The position numbers and the translations under genes were made by a program. From Corythucha ciliata (taxonomy: Eukaryota > Arthropoda > Insecta > Hemiptera > Tingidae), in the NCBI GenBank assembly GCA_038030265.1, contig CM075938.1, positions 2,891,009 through 2,955,008 on the forward strand: DNA of 64,000 nt, read 5' to 3'. Position 1 is the first letter of the stretch. Every line of letters begins with the position of its first letter. Of this stretch, positions 1 through 10,089 are shown piece after piece. The notes below the pieces were generated by a model. That model was not told the DNA's origin and did no database searches. It worked only from the letters and a program-made list of their open reading frames with translations.

Positions 1-123
1 AAAACCAGGGATTTTCTCGGCGAAATGCCGAATAACTTCGACGGAGGACGTGAGAAGAGCGTAAAACTGTTGAGTCTTCTCTGTTTCGGACATTTGAATT
101 TCATCATCAGACGGATCACGGTA
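1..123 (-). CDS. Hr38: Hr38 (NR4A nuclear receptor), first ligand-binding-domain exon, partial
   Basis: This exon encodes the beginning of the ligand-binding domain of an NR4A-class orphan nuclear receptor. On the minus strand a pyrimidine tract ending in CAG (126-124) precedes 41 in-frame codons that start YRDPSDDEIQMSETEK and end LLTSSVEVIRHFAEKIPGF at the window edge. The QQFYxLLTSSxxVI and AEKIPGF strings are characteristic helix 1-3 sequence of Hr38/Nurr1/NGFI-B proteins. The exon joins in phase 0 to the exon ending LDYSQ at 5389. The rest of the domain, which in this family has a filled pocket and usually acts without a ligand, lies outside the window. Family assignment is strong; the orthologue name is inferred from the DNA-binding exons. 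Confidence 0.9.
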
Positions 124-1629
124 CTGGAAGAAAAAATAAAAGAGAAAAATAAATTATATGAGTGAGTAAGGAAAGAAACACTAAAGCTTTATTGCACGTT
201 GTTGGGATATTAACTCATCCCTATAGAGTTCGCTAAACTTTCCAAGTGCTACGGCTTATAATTTCCGAGAAATCGTACATTTTGCGCGCTATACACAGTG
301 GTGGGAGAGAGGTGAACCAAAAAAAAAAAATTATTGCAATCTCCATTTCATGAATGGATCTGCAATAAATATCCTGAGCCTCACCTTTTTTTTACCCCAT
401 CGCTATATTGCTGCACGCATTCCCCTCACGAAGTTCCATAAAAACCGGGAGGGACCATCCTCTTTAACACCGTCTTAATTCACTTTAGACCTTAATTAAG
501 ATAAACATAATTGAGTTGTTAAATTGTTCAGTTTTGAACGATATAAATCCCTATCGAACCTACAAGTGTGTAGTCGTCCATTAATTTAGGTTTATTTGCC
601 TATCGTCTACCCGTAGCTTCCCCGCCTATAGATTCCAAAGGAGGTCCTTCCTTGATGGATCTTATTTTAGATAAGGGTGACTCGACCTCTTAAAAAAGGT
701 GAAGATGATTATGTCATTCTGGCCCAGCAACATGGACTTTCTTTGCTTGATTTTTCACGAAATAAAAGAAATCCGAAAAGGGGGATGCTCTAGTTTAACT
801 GGTTTCTCCCCTTGCGCAATTACATTCCCCTCCCCAGTTTCAAATTGCTCAATATTACTTCTTCTTCTTTTAAGAAGAGAAAAAAGAGTGATTTACAAAC
901 AAGGAACATTGTGGTAACGTCTAATGAATAGCCTAAAGGTTAATCTTTAAGCTTCATCATTCCTCGTTGTAATTTTTTCTGAACTTAATGCAAATAAATT
1001 GTCTCGTATAGACCACCACCGTTTTCATGGCCTATATGCGCGGTGTGTAGAGGGGAAATGTTTCTACAGCACGGTCGCGTCGCACCGCGCCCCTGTGCTT
1101 TCAAAAGAAATTTTCAACCTATGATTAAAGTATTTTGCGAACATGGACCAACGTAAAGCAAATAAGTAATACTTCACTTCATGTAGACATACCCCACCTC
1201 CAAGCTTCCATCCATCCTATGTAACTATACATTACAAGTTCTACAGCTTCACCACGCTTCAGTACGCAAAGAGAACGGTGTACTTAATGTATTCCGTTGT
1301 AAGTACACTCCTCTACTTGATTAGGTGATCTTTGGAGATTTTTTAAAAATTATAATCTTCTTCACGTTGTTCATTATTTGTGTTGGCCGGTCTATGGAGA
1401 TTTATCGGTTTAATTTCAAATGGAGAAAGGTCGGTCAAAATAGTTTGTACGTGAATAAACGTTGAAGAGATTGGAAATCACCCTTGTTCGCTATGATTCA
1501 TGTTTTTTCAATCAGCGGTTTTTCTCGTCTTTGCAAGATGAGCTCATTTACAGCTTATGTTTATGCTTGGGGGTGCGCGCGGGACGCGGGAAGTCCCTCC
1601 TTCCCCCCGCGGGACGCCCGGCAACCAAA

Positions 1630-1810
1630 AACCAACGAAATTGGGTATGTAAAAAGCGAAACCCCTAAAAATTGGCATTTTGCTGAACCGGAATCGCGGA
1701 AATGGTTGTCTTAGCGTGCAAAATCTGCGTGATCGTGGTTATTAAATTAGGCAACTCCTCGAAATCGGGTTTTCATAAACGAAACTCGCCAAAATTTGTT
1801 TAATGGGGCG
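1630..1810 (+). repeat. Type C degenerate ~29-bp repeat, short block
   Basis: Roughly six degenerate units are visible, each with a CGAAA(C/T), CGCGGAAATGG or CGAAATCGG core followed by a T-rich stretch. Examples are AACCGGAATCGCGGAAATGG and CTCCTCGAAATCGGG. The unit resembles the longer type C arrays at 3.1-4.2 and 7.6-8.3 kb. Confidence 0.5.
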
Positions 1811-2296
1811 TACTAGACCTGTTCACGGTCACGCCCCCATTGGACCGTGACAATTTGTTGCGCCCCCTCCACCGCCAATTCCATTGCATTGTTTTTTTTT
1901 GTTTTTAAACAGACATGTTAAGGACCCGAAACCAGGAAAAGCTTCGATTTTGGTAAAACCACGCGAAGGGACGCACCCGTTTTTTGGCCACTTGCACACT
2001 TTTCAGAACGTGTAAAGGCAGTGGTCACCTAATCGAAAACTCGTAAGTGCGACGATGAGCCTGGACGCCCGCGAACCACGTTTTACCATCTTGGAGTCGA
2101 GAAAATTGACCGAAATGGCAAGGCCAAACGCTCATTTATGATCACTTTTAAGGCTAATAACGGCCCCTTTTGTACATTTTGATCAGTACTGTGGAGAGAA
2201 TATTCGAGCCCAGGGACGAAACTCAATGAGGCCCTTTGACCTGGGTGAGTAACAGACCAAGTGCCAACCTTGCTTCTTTCTCAAAAGACATACATA

Positions 2297-2850
2297 AAAC
2301 CACAGTAAAGCTCTAATCGCAGCCAAACTCCAAAACCACCTGGAAGGCCCCAACACAGTACAATGACCTTATAAGGCCCAACAAAAGCCATGGTTCAACC
2401 TCAGCGAAGGTGTAGTTACAGTAGAACCTCCAACGACATCAACATCTCAAGCATAATGAAGGCACAGCCACACCCAAGGTCCAACCACTGCAAAAGTCCA
2501 ACCACAGCCAAGCTCAAACCACTGCAAAGGTCCAACCACTGCAAAAGTCCAACCACAGCCAAGCTCAAACCACTGCAAAGGTCAAGCCACAGCAAAGCTC
2601 CAATCACAGCAAAGGTTCAACCACTGCAAAGGGCCAACCACAGCAAAGCTCAAACCACAGCAAAGGTCCAACCACTGCAAAGGTCCAACCACAGCCAAGC
2701 TCAAACCACTGCAAAGGTCAAGCCACAGCAAAGCTCCAACCACAGCCAAGCTCAAACCACTGCAAAGGTCAAGCCACAGCAAAGCTCCAATCACAGCAAA
2801 GGTTCAACCACAGCAAAGGTCCAACCACAGCAAAGCTCCAAACTGCACTG
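2297..2850 (+). repeat. 17-bp minisatellite (CAACCACAGCAAAGCTC-like units), about 30 copies
   Basis: Tandem 17-bp units alternate between CCACAGCAAAGCTC and CCACTGCAAAGGTC forms. They are nearly regular from about 2470 to 2840 and degenerate at the left edge. Three units make a 51-bp higher-order period, visible as a copied block near 2480-2580. Because 17 is not a multiple of 3 and the unit has no stop in any phase, the array stays open in several frames on both strands and yields a 17-residue peptide repeat (core TTAKVQPLQRSNHS). I read it as non-coding DNA inside an Hr38 intron. Confidence 0.9.
2577..2771 (+). promoter_or_regulatory. Three exact NBRE octamers (AAAGGTCA) in the minisatellite
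   Basis: AAAGGTCA occurs at 2577-2584, 2713-2720 and 2764-2771, each made by one variant of the 17-bp unit. Many other units carry the one-base variant AAAGGTCC. AAAGGTCA is the established monomer site for NR4A receptors (NGFI-B response element). The sequence match is certain. Any role in feedback on Hr38 is only inference, because the repeat would generate such sites passively. Confidence 0.3.
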
Positions 2851-3049
2851 CATTTCTCAATTATTTTTTAAGTGCTGAGGGACTCAACGGCAGCGTAAAA
2901 ATGTGACGTTCCTGAAGTTTCCGATATTCTTATGGTTGGTGTCAACCTTAAGGTCATAGGGAAATCGCTGGCGCTCCCCCCCCCCCCCCCCCGAGGTTAT
3001 GAATCACTGCACTAGACCCACAAAAAAAAATAATTAGCACGTGAAACCC

Positions 3050-4245
3050 ACATAATTATAAATGGTTTTTAGTGAGCCAGACCTGCTAAAATGGATTTTT
3101 ATTATGCTAAATCTGTTCTATAACTCCGCCAATTTAGGCTTTTATCAACAAATATCTGCAAAACGGATCCTATAGAGGGCCAGCAAACCCGCGAAAATTA
3201 ATTTTTGTTGGCTAAAAAAAAACGGGGAATTAGTTTCTTATTGAGCGAAAAATCTGAGAAACTGTTTTATCGGCAGCAAAAATCCGCGAAGTGGATTTTC
3301 AACTGTGTGAAATCTGACAGATTGGGGTTTTAGAGAGCCAGACTTTGGCCGGCTTTTCAGCCACAAAACCCCGAAAAATTTGGGTTTCAGTGAGCCATTA
3401 TACTTGCAAAATTGGATTTTTTTTTTTTTTTTTTTTAGAGAAAACCCGGAGCCACTGTTTTTTTAGAGAGAGAAATCCCAGAAAGTAGTGACCCTGCAGC
3501 CTGTAGGATGTGTTTCCTGTTGGAGCTTTACAGCCCGTTACTCTCCTCCTCCTCCTCCCCCTCACCATCACACTTGAAATCCGTCATAATTTTCCAATGA
3601 ATTTTTGCCTGAAATTTCCAATTTCAAGTCTAAAAAATCAGTCCAAAACCCTTTAGAATCTAACAAAAACACCGTAGGCATTGGGGTGCAAGGGGGGCAC
3701 GCCCACCCAGCGGCAACCACACAGTTGCAGCGTTTTCTCTCGCACCTTCTTTTGGATAGCAGCAAAACGAGAATACAAAGGAGCCAACCTCCCGAAATTC
3801 CGTTTACGAAAGAGTGAAATCGATTCCTGGAAGTGCCCGATCTGCGAAATTTGGTGGTTGAAAGAGATAAATACGCGAATTTTTGTTTTTCCGTCTGTGT
3901 ATATAGCCAGGGGAATCTAAATGCGCAAAATTTTACTGTTGACGTATAGCAAAACCCACGAAATTGCTTTTTTGATTGAGCCAGCCCCACGAAATGGACG
4001 TTTAATTAGCCAAACCCACGAAATGTTTATTTTGAGCGTGCAAGCCCCGCAAAACTGAATTGTGTGAGTGTCATTAGTCCGCAAAATTTTGACTTTGTAA
4101 ATAAGGGCCAAACCTGTGAAATTTTGTTTTCTAAAGGAACGAGACCTGCGAAATTGTTCTTTAAAATTAGCCAACGCCCTGGAAATTTCGATTTTAAACG
4201 TGTGAGGTCCGTTATTCAGTTGGCTGGGTTGTTGAAGACGGCCAT
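3050..4245 (+). repeat. Type C degenerate ~29-bp repeat, two blocks
   Basis: Blocks at about 3050-3490 and 3820-4245 are built from units reading (A/G)GCCAAACCCGCGAAATTGG followed by a T-rich stretch and often AGTGAG. Copies are heavily diverged but the CGCGAAA or CACGAAA core recurs about every 28-33 bp. The stretch between the blocks (3490-3820) holds a CTCCTC run and no recognisable units. Confidence 0.7.
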
Positions 4246-5388
4246 TGGGCGGAATTGTATTTATCAAGGAGAGTTTTTCTAGGGGCATTTTCTAGAATGA
4301 TATACATACGAATGTGCGAAAAAAAAAAATGCGCGAAATTTTGCCCCGTCATACCAAGAATTCTTTTAGAATGTTTTCAACCCCGGAGCACAAACGTTTC
4401 GCAAAACTGGCAATCTTTTTTATTTTATTTTTTCTTCTTCTTTATCGCTTTGCTCTCAAAGCACGCACATTATGCACATATATAACTACACCTACCCCCC
4501 CCCTTCAGGGTGTTTTCTCTATTCTTAAATCATTCCACGTGATGTAGGCATATTATAAGCATAGAATCGCTATGTCCCCAGCTTCTTCCCACCCCCCACA
4601 CTTTATAATTATGCGCCACAAATACACAATTAGTCTTATCTCTTTTTAAAACATCAAAATGCAAATGGGCAAAACCGATTGATTCAAAATAGGGAGTGGT
4701 ACTTCTCGAACCATGCGGCGTTTTTCTTCTATATGAAAAAAAAAAGGATAAGATAAAGAAAAATAAAGTCTATCGATTCAATAGGCACAAACCCCTTGAT
4801 TAGAACCCGTGGGTGAAGTGCAGTTAAACGCGAAATAATTCTCCCTTTTATTCGCGTAGTCAGTCAAAACTTCTCTTTACATGAAAAGGGACGCAAAGGA
4901 GAAGGAGGAATGAAAAATTTGACGCATTTTAACCTGGGTAAATTGGCTGTAACAGGCAATTTTGTCGAAGGTTATCTCCTTTGATGGTATAGAGGGTTAA
5001 AATGGGGTTAATTGCAATTCTTCAGATGCCTTCCTTACAAAAAATATATAAGGCGGGATCGTCTTCCCAGCCTTGAGAAACAAACGAATGCTATCCATCT
5101 TGACCCCTGGGAGGAGGGGAAAACAAACATACCTTGATGAGAAGAGAAAATACTCAGGATTATTCTCATTTCGCGAGGGATTTCGATTAGCGGATGTTAG
5201 TTCTAATAAGAATCAAGAAACTATTCATATTCTTGGTTGCATCACTAGGCATAGGTCATTTATCCAGCTTTTTTTTAACATTCACATTTTTTATTAAGAG
5301 GAAAATGATTCGATTATTGTCGAATTGAAGAAGTAAAACAAAAATGTTCTGTGAAGAAAAACAAATTGTCAAAAAGTAGTCAACGCAC

Positions 5389-5690
5389 CTGCGAATAGTC
5401 CAAATTAGCCAAATCAGGACTCGTGTCGACGTGAGCTCGGACGAGAGCGGTGATTAGGGACACGGGAGGGCTCAACGGCGGCTCCTGCGGGGATTTCGGT
5501 TTTGACGGTAGTCGACCGCGGCGGCCCTTGAGCGAGTCCGTTCGTACCACTTCTTTAACCATTCCAACGCTGAGGCACTTTTGAAAGCGACAAAACTGGC
5601 ATCGATTTCGTCGTCGTTTGTCGACGGGGCATGATTTTTCGGCGAGGCACACGTACTTGCTGCCTTTTTGAACGGTTCTCTTGAAAAATC
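5389..5690 (-). CDS. Hr38: Hr38, second zinc finger, C-terminal extension and hinge exon
   Basis: The exon starts after TTTTTCGCAG (acceptor) at 5690 in phase 1, completing the glycine codon of CEGCKG, and ends at CAG followed by GTGCGT at 5389 in phase 0. It opens [19 protein letters not shown]. It carries the second zinc finger with four cysteines (spacing C-x5-C-x9-C-x2-C, containing [14 protein letters not shown]), then [19 protein letters not shown] and the extension [12 protein letters not shown]. In NR4A proteins that extension contacts the AA preceding the AGGTCA half-site and allows monomer binding. The rest is a Pro-rich hinge and the start of the ligand-binding region (LDYSQ). The sequence is nearly invariant with NR4A proteins of other animals, so the family call is secure. 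Confidence 0.96.
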
Positions 5691-6532
5691 CTGCGAAAAA
5701 GAACAAACAACAAAACGTTGTGCAATAAAAGTTGATTCTCTTGCAACAGGAACAAAATTACGTATCCTCCTCTATCTCCTTATCCTACGCTATATATATT
5801 TTTTTGTCAGTTCCATCAAAACAACCCGACTACTTCATTTAACAGTTAACCTTCCTTTCCCTTTTTCAATTTCATTCCGAGATGGTAACCGCTTGAAGGG
5901 TTGATGAGCCATAAGTGCTGCAATGCTAAGAAGTATGCTAATGAATAAATTGATTAACTCAAAGTTGGGGCTTATTGCATATTTTTTTCCTCCCTTTCTA
6001 GAAACCAATCAGATTCAACTTCGGAGAAATAAAAAGTTCATTTAAAATCGATTTGTTAAAAAGCCTCAACTCCCTCATTAAACAGTACTAAAGAACAAAA
6101 ACAAAAAAATCAAAATTGCTACCTATCTCAAGTGCACTGCGTTATAAATTTATTATTTATGCAAATCATTTCATGCCCCGATAAATTTTGTTACCCTCAT
6201 TAGTACCTCCATCCCTGGAATACTCCTGTAATCGCACTTTTAATTTTTTTAAACCAACTCTTTCTTCATATCACCAAAAAAACCCATCAGCGTTGAAGTT
6301 TCAGTCAAGGCCATCGGGTGCTACAGAACAGCCAAGCGTGTTCAATTTTTTTTGTTTATTTGTTTTTTTCGTAACATGTATGGACATTTTATTATTTTTA
6401 TTCTCTTTTAACGTCTCTTTTGGAATAATCTGTTTTATAGTAACATCAGGCAAACCGGTATTGTTTTTTTCTTTTTTTTTTTGTTTGGCGGACGTTTTGA
6501 AAAGAAACTGAACATTCCACGGTTATACATAC
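5691..6532 (-). other. Hr38 intron within the DNA-binding domain
   Basis: This 842-bp AT-rich intron splits the zinc-finger region between CEGCK and GFFKRT, with donor GTATGT at 6532-6527 and acceptor GCAG at 5694-5691. An intron just after the first zinc finger is a familiar position in nuclear receptor genes. It contains T-rich runs and nothing else I recognise. Confidence 0.85.
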
Positions 6533-6720
6533 CTTTACAGCCCTCACAGGTTCGAACACCGTAGTGCTGGCAGGCCGCCGTGTCGCCGCAAACGGCGCAC
6601 AATTGGCTGGGTGAAATGGCACTGGGTCTGTCGGTGGGTGATGAGGACGCCGACGAGGAGACAGAGGCTGGTGGGCAAGAGGATGTCGACTGTTGTCGTT
6701 GTTTGGGTGATTCGCTACTA
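6533..6720 (-). CDS. Hr38: Hr38, Ser-rich linker and first zinc finger exon
   Basis: The exon starts after TTTTTTACAG at 6720 and ends TGTAAAG before GTATGT. Its first base completes a serine codon split with the upstream exon, giving RSESTSSSESPK. A Ser/Thr/Pro-rich linker follows, then the first zinc finger [20 protein letters not shown] with its four cysteines and the P-box CEGCKG, which sets recognition of the AGGTCA half-site. The exon is 188 nt and its phases (2 in, 1 out) match both neighbours. [16 protein letters not shown] is diagnostic of the NR4A family. Confidence 0.96.
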
Positions 6721-7639
6721 CTGTAAAAAAAAATTAATGAAATAATAATTTAAAAAAATACAGTTGCGATCTTCATACGTAAATATAAAATAAAATAATG
6801 CAATTTAAACGGGTTGGAAAGGGGTTTATACAAGCCAAGGGAATCTCGTTAATGAAGAAATGTAAACTGACAAGCAGTTTGACGACCTTGTTGTTTTCCT
6901 TTTCAAAGACAAGATGATGGTACACGTTTTTACGTTTTTTTTTTGTTTTTTTGTGTTCACTACAGCGGTTTACGCGGACATTTATCGATTCAAGTTATAG
7001 GAATTATGATGAACATCCCGACGAAGATAACGAAGGCGGCTGTTAGGCTGCAAGTAGGCATGCACGAGACAAGAGAGATCCGACTGCAGGCATCCCGACT
7101 GAATCATACATCACTGTCGAACAACTTTTTTTTTTTTTTTTTTTTTCCTTCATCGAACGAGAAGCTTGTTGTACGCATGTAAAATGGCCCGTTATTTTGT
7201 TTTATTTCTTTGAGCGGAAGCCTTGTTCCGTTAAAATTGTTGATCTGATTGATCCCCTCATGCGTTTTTATGCACCCCGCCCCCCCCCTCATCCTGACGA
7301 ACATCATTAAAAATTAATTACTTCTGGAATCCAGTACGAGTTTTACTTTTAATATTTTTCTTTCGGAAAAATACGTTTGTCGCAACGCTTAAGGAATGCA
7401 GTATCCTCGCCTTCCAATGGTATTTATTGTAAATGCTTCGGCTTATAGAAGAACTCAACGACGATGTCGTATTGAACATGATTGCATGGGCGCCAAACAT
7501 CCGGCAAAACCGATAGCCAACTCGGTTTGAACGGTTAATGTTTGTATTTTTAGGGTTTTGGCTTCTCCTATTACTTCTTCTTTAATAAAATATTAATCAG
7601 GTATGGCTTAAAAACTAATAATATGTATTAAGATATCGG

Positions 7640-8290
7640 TTTGAACGAGCCAACTTCTCGAAATGTCATCATTGAAGGACTCTTAACGCGCCGAATCGGT
7701 TTCGCAGTGGTCCAACCACGCAATTTCGTGAAATTGATTTTGAATATACCAAGTTATGGTCCCGTGCGAAATTTTTGGTTCTGAAAGGAGTCAGACCCGA
7801 GAAATTGGTCATCTATATTTGGATGAGCCAATTCAGTGAAATTTTACTTCTCAGGGAGCAAAATACTGTTTCTGTTTGTAGCGAAAGCTTTGCAAATAAG
7901 CCAAACCCATGAGAATGAAGTTTTCAGTGACTTAATCCCGTGAAATTTGGGGGTTTTCTGTGTTTGAAGCCCACGATTTTTTTTTTTTTCTCGGGAACAA
8001 AGCCCGTGAAATGGGTTTTTGAGTGAGCCAAACCAGTAAAATTGATTTGATACAGAGCCAAACCTGCAAAATTATTTTTTGGGGTGCACCACTCGGATTT
8101 CCTAAAGATCCGATTCTGGGGTTTTAAATTACTAAGACCCGCTAAATTGGTTCTTTGTAGTGCCAAAAACTGTTATAAATTTGTTTAGTCATGGTGAAAC
8201 TCGCGAGAACGAGGGTTTCAAGAGCCAAACTCGCGAAAATTGGGCTATTCGGTGACAGTGATAGTGCGAAAATGAGCGATAGCGAATCTC
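7640..8290 (+). repeat. Type C degenerate ~29-bp repeat array
   Basis: Units such as GTGAGCCAAACCAGTAAAAT and AGAGCCAAACCTGCAAAATT recur about every 30 bp between T-rich spacers. Better-preserved copies at the right end read AACTCGCGAAAATTGGG. There is no sharp boundary; the array fades into GC-richer sequence after about 8300. Confidence 0.65.
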
Positions 8291-8763
8291 CTGGGGGAAA
8301 CCCGTTTCCTCCTGCAAATTGTGCCACTTGGCCGTCCAAATTCAGTTTGTCTGCTGCGATAATTGATTCTCGTTGTTCCGAGGAAAAAAGGTATTTTTAT
8401 TTCCTGACTGAGGCCGGATGCTACGGTGGCTGCGATGTCACTGCGGTTTTCAGTTCACTAAATCCTGAGAAAATTGAATGCTACAAGCTCCAACAAAAAC
8501 ACGCGTCATACTCGTCATGTCAGGTTTTTAGTTCTCGAAAGTCATCAATCGTGAAATCTGGCCGGCTGTCACGCTACTTGCCCCGTTCCCACTATTTCCA
8601 CCTTTCTCGGGGTCTGGGATGGGGGGGGGGCTACAGAACGTTTTGTAGGGGCTATAGGACCAAAGCTCCCCTCTATCTCCGCCCATGCCGTGGTTGGCTC
8701 TGGGGGCCACTCTACTTGAAGCGTCCAATAGCTTGGAACCGTTTTACCAACTTTGATAGAGGA

Positions 8764-9163
8764 TTATGGTGTCTGGTGAATCGTCTGGCTCTTAACAAGT
8801 CCAAGATCCAGAATTTCGGACTGAATCTCGCTGATTCCAGAACATCTTCCGATGTAGTCAAGTTTCTGGGACTCACAATTGACTCGCGGCTGTCCTGGGC
8901 ACCCCATGTGGATGCGATATGTTGATCTCTCTCTCTCTCTCTCTCGGTCCCTCTTCGTTCTGCGGTGCCTCTCTTCTTCTGTTTCGGCTGTTACGCTACG
9001 CACGGCTTACTTCTGTTTACTTTACGGTACTTTCTGTATGGAGAAACTCTTCTCACGCCATTGGGAAGTTCAAACTCAAAAAAAAAAAAAAAAAAGACTA
9101 CGAGTATTGGCCCAGGGTGAAGCCTCTGGCACCCTGTAGGGATCTTTTCAAAGATTTGCGTAC
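8764..9163 (+). pseudogene. CR1/Jockey-like LINE fragment, reverse-transcriptase C-terminal part
   Basis: This is the decayed 3' part of a non-LTR reverse transcriptase. Visible in order, in changing frames: LVNRLALNKSKIQ, then VVKFLGLTIDSRLSWAPHVD (the post-palm region of LINE RTs), then VLRCLSSSVSAVTLRTAYF, then NSSHAIGKFKLKKK, and RVKPLAPCRDLFKDLR. This order is that of CR1/Jockey-group thumb regions. A CT run (8926-8944) and an 18-bp A run (9078-9095) sit exactly at two of the frame changes. The catalytic palm is absent. It lies antisense to Hr38 within an intron and is inert. Confidence 0.75.
8926..8944 (+). repeat. (CT)n microsatellite
   Basis: An uninterrupted CT dinucleotide run within the LINE fragment. 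It probably expanded from a Ser/Leu/Arg-coding stretch, because the peptide on either side belongs to the same RT domain. Confidence 0.9.
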
Positions 9164-9496
9164 TTTTAACGGAAATACTGGCTTGTGTAATAGTTTATTA
9201 CGATACGTAGGCGTAAAGGAGCATTTTACGAACGAGGCGTGATGTTTGTCATTTATCGGCCGAGTTCATAATGCGATTTTACGCCTCAGTATCGTACGCT
9301 ATTTTTCCTACGATCGTACGGAGCGTTTTAAAGTCATTCAAATATTTAATTTAACGTGTTCTGTGGAATCTCCCATCTGCCGCAAAACTTTATTTGAGGG
9401 AAATCAAATATTAGAAGAAACAAAAGCAGCGCCTGAGAGCAAACATTGCAGGCTTCGCTTCCTCAATCAGCTGACTACAGTCATTTTCTTAAATAA

Positions 9497-9818
9497 TTTG
9501 AATTCCACACTAGCGTCTAAAGAAAACTCCCCTTGGGGTTCTCGTAGTACACCAAAAAGACGTTAGTTGTGCTGTGAAATTTTTAGTTTAGGCGTTTAAA
9601 AGGTTTAGGTTTAGTTTTGGGAATAAAATAAGTTTATTTTCTTCAAAAGATTTCGGGTTGGACTTCATAAAGATAAAAAAAAATAACACGAAAACTTTAA
9701 TCCTCGTTTTTTAAAAAAAGAAGCGGAACGCTACACCTCCGTACGAGCTACGGCTTTCTGGTGAACTACGAGAATCCCACAGGGAGTTCTCTTTAGACGC
9801 TTGTGAATTCCACCTGGC
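9497..9818. repeat. Inverted repeat, ~65-bp arms
   Basis: The reverse complement of about 9500-9565 matches 9750-9815 imperfectly. Shared strings include TTTAGACGCT and CTACGAGAA, with GGGAGTT(C/T)TCTTTAGACGCT at the centre. The arms are separated by about 185 bp of AT-rich DNA. It may be the core of a decayed fold-back element, because a further inverted match (TACGATCGTA flanks near 9308-9322 and 9918-9937) lies outside it. Confidence 0.6.
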
Positions 9819-9856
9819 GGTTTCCACTCCCCTTACCCATCTTCACTATTTACCGC

Positions 9857-9891
9857 ACAGCGTGCGTAAAGTAGGTTTTTACGCACGCTGT
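9857..9891. repeat. Perfect 14-bp hairpin
   Basis: ACAGCGTGCGTAAA (9857-9870) is followed by a 7-nt loop and its exact reverse complement (9878-9891). No T-run terminator or promoter accompanies it, so an RNA function is not supported. Confidence 0.8.
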
Positions 9892-10089
9892 ACATCTACT
9901 TAAAACCCTTTCTTTACGAACGATCGTAGGAAAAAGATTTGATCAGCGAAAAATGTGCTTCTTCCTCAGTTCCGAATTCCTTGTTAGCACAGCTGCCGCA
10001 AAAATGACGCTAGCGGATGGAAACTTGGCTCAAAAATGGTTTATTCAGAGCCCTAGCCTACAAGTACACAAAGCTATACAAGTAAACAA

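Larger units (their letters stand above)
124..5388 (-). other. Hr38 intron between hinge and ligand-binding exons (5.3 kb)
   Basis: The intron runs from the GT donor at 5388-5387 to the AG acceptor at 125-124 on the minus strand. It contains a type C repeat at 1630-1810, the 17-bp minisatellite at 2297-2850 and two further type C blocks at 3050-4245, all listed separately. The remaining parts, 127-1629, 1811-2296 and 4246-5388, are AT-rich, with short A or T runs and a C run near 2978-2992. I see no exon, RNA gene or intact mobile element in them. Confidence 0.8.

Noticed and set aside
2390..2878. 162-residue open frame with 17-residue repeats
   Set aside because: It is the translation of the 17-bp minisatellite. 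Equivalent frames are open on the opposite strand, and it lies in an Hr38 intron.
7104..7307. Poly-lysine or poly-phenylalanine frames across A/T runs (here and at 13050, 17050, 19790 and 59820)
   Set aside because: They are created by homopolymer runs and have no conserved sequence on either side.
8191..8925. 244-residue plus-strand frame as one gene
   Set aside because: Its first part is type C repeat and low-complexity sequence. Only the last ~50 residues are LINE RT, so the frame is a chance fusion.
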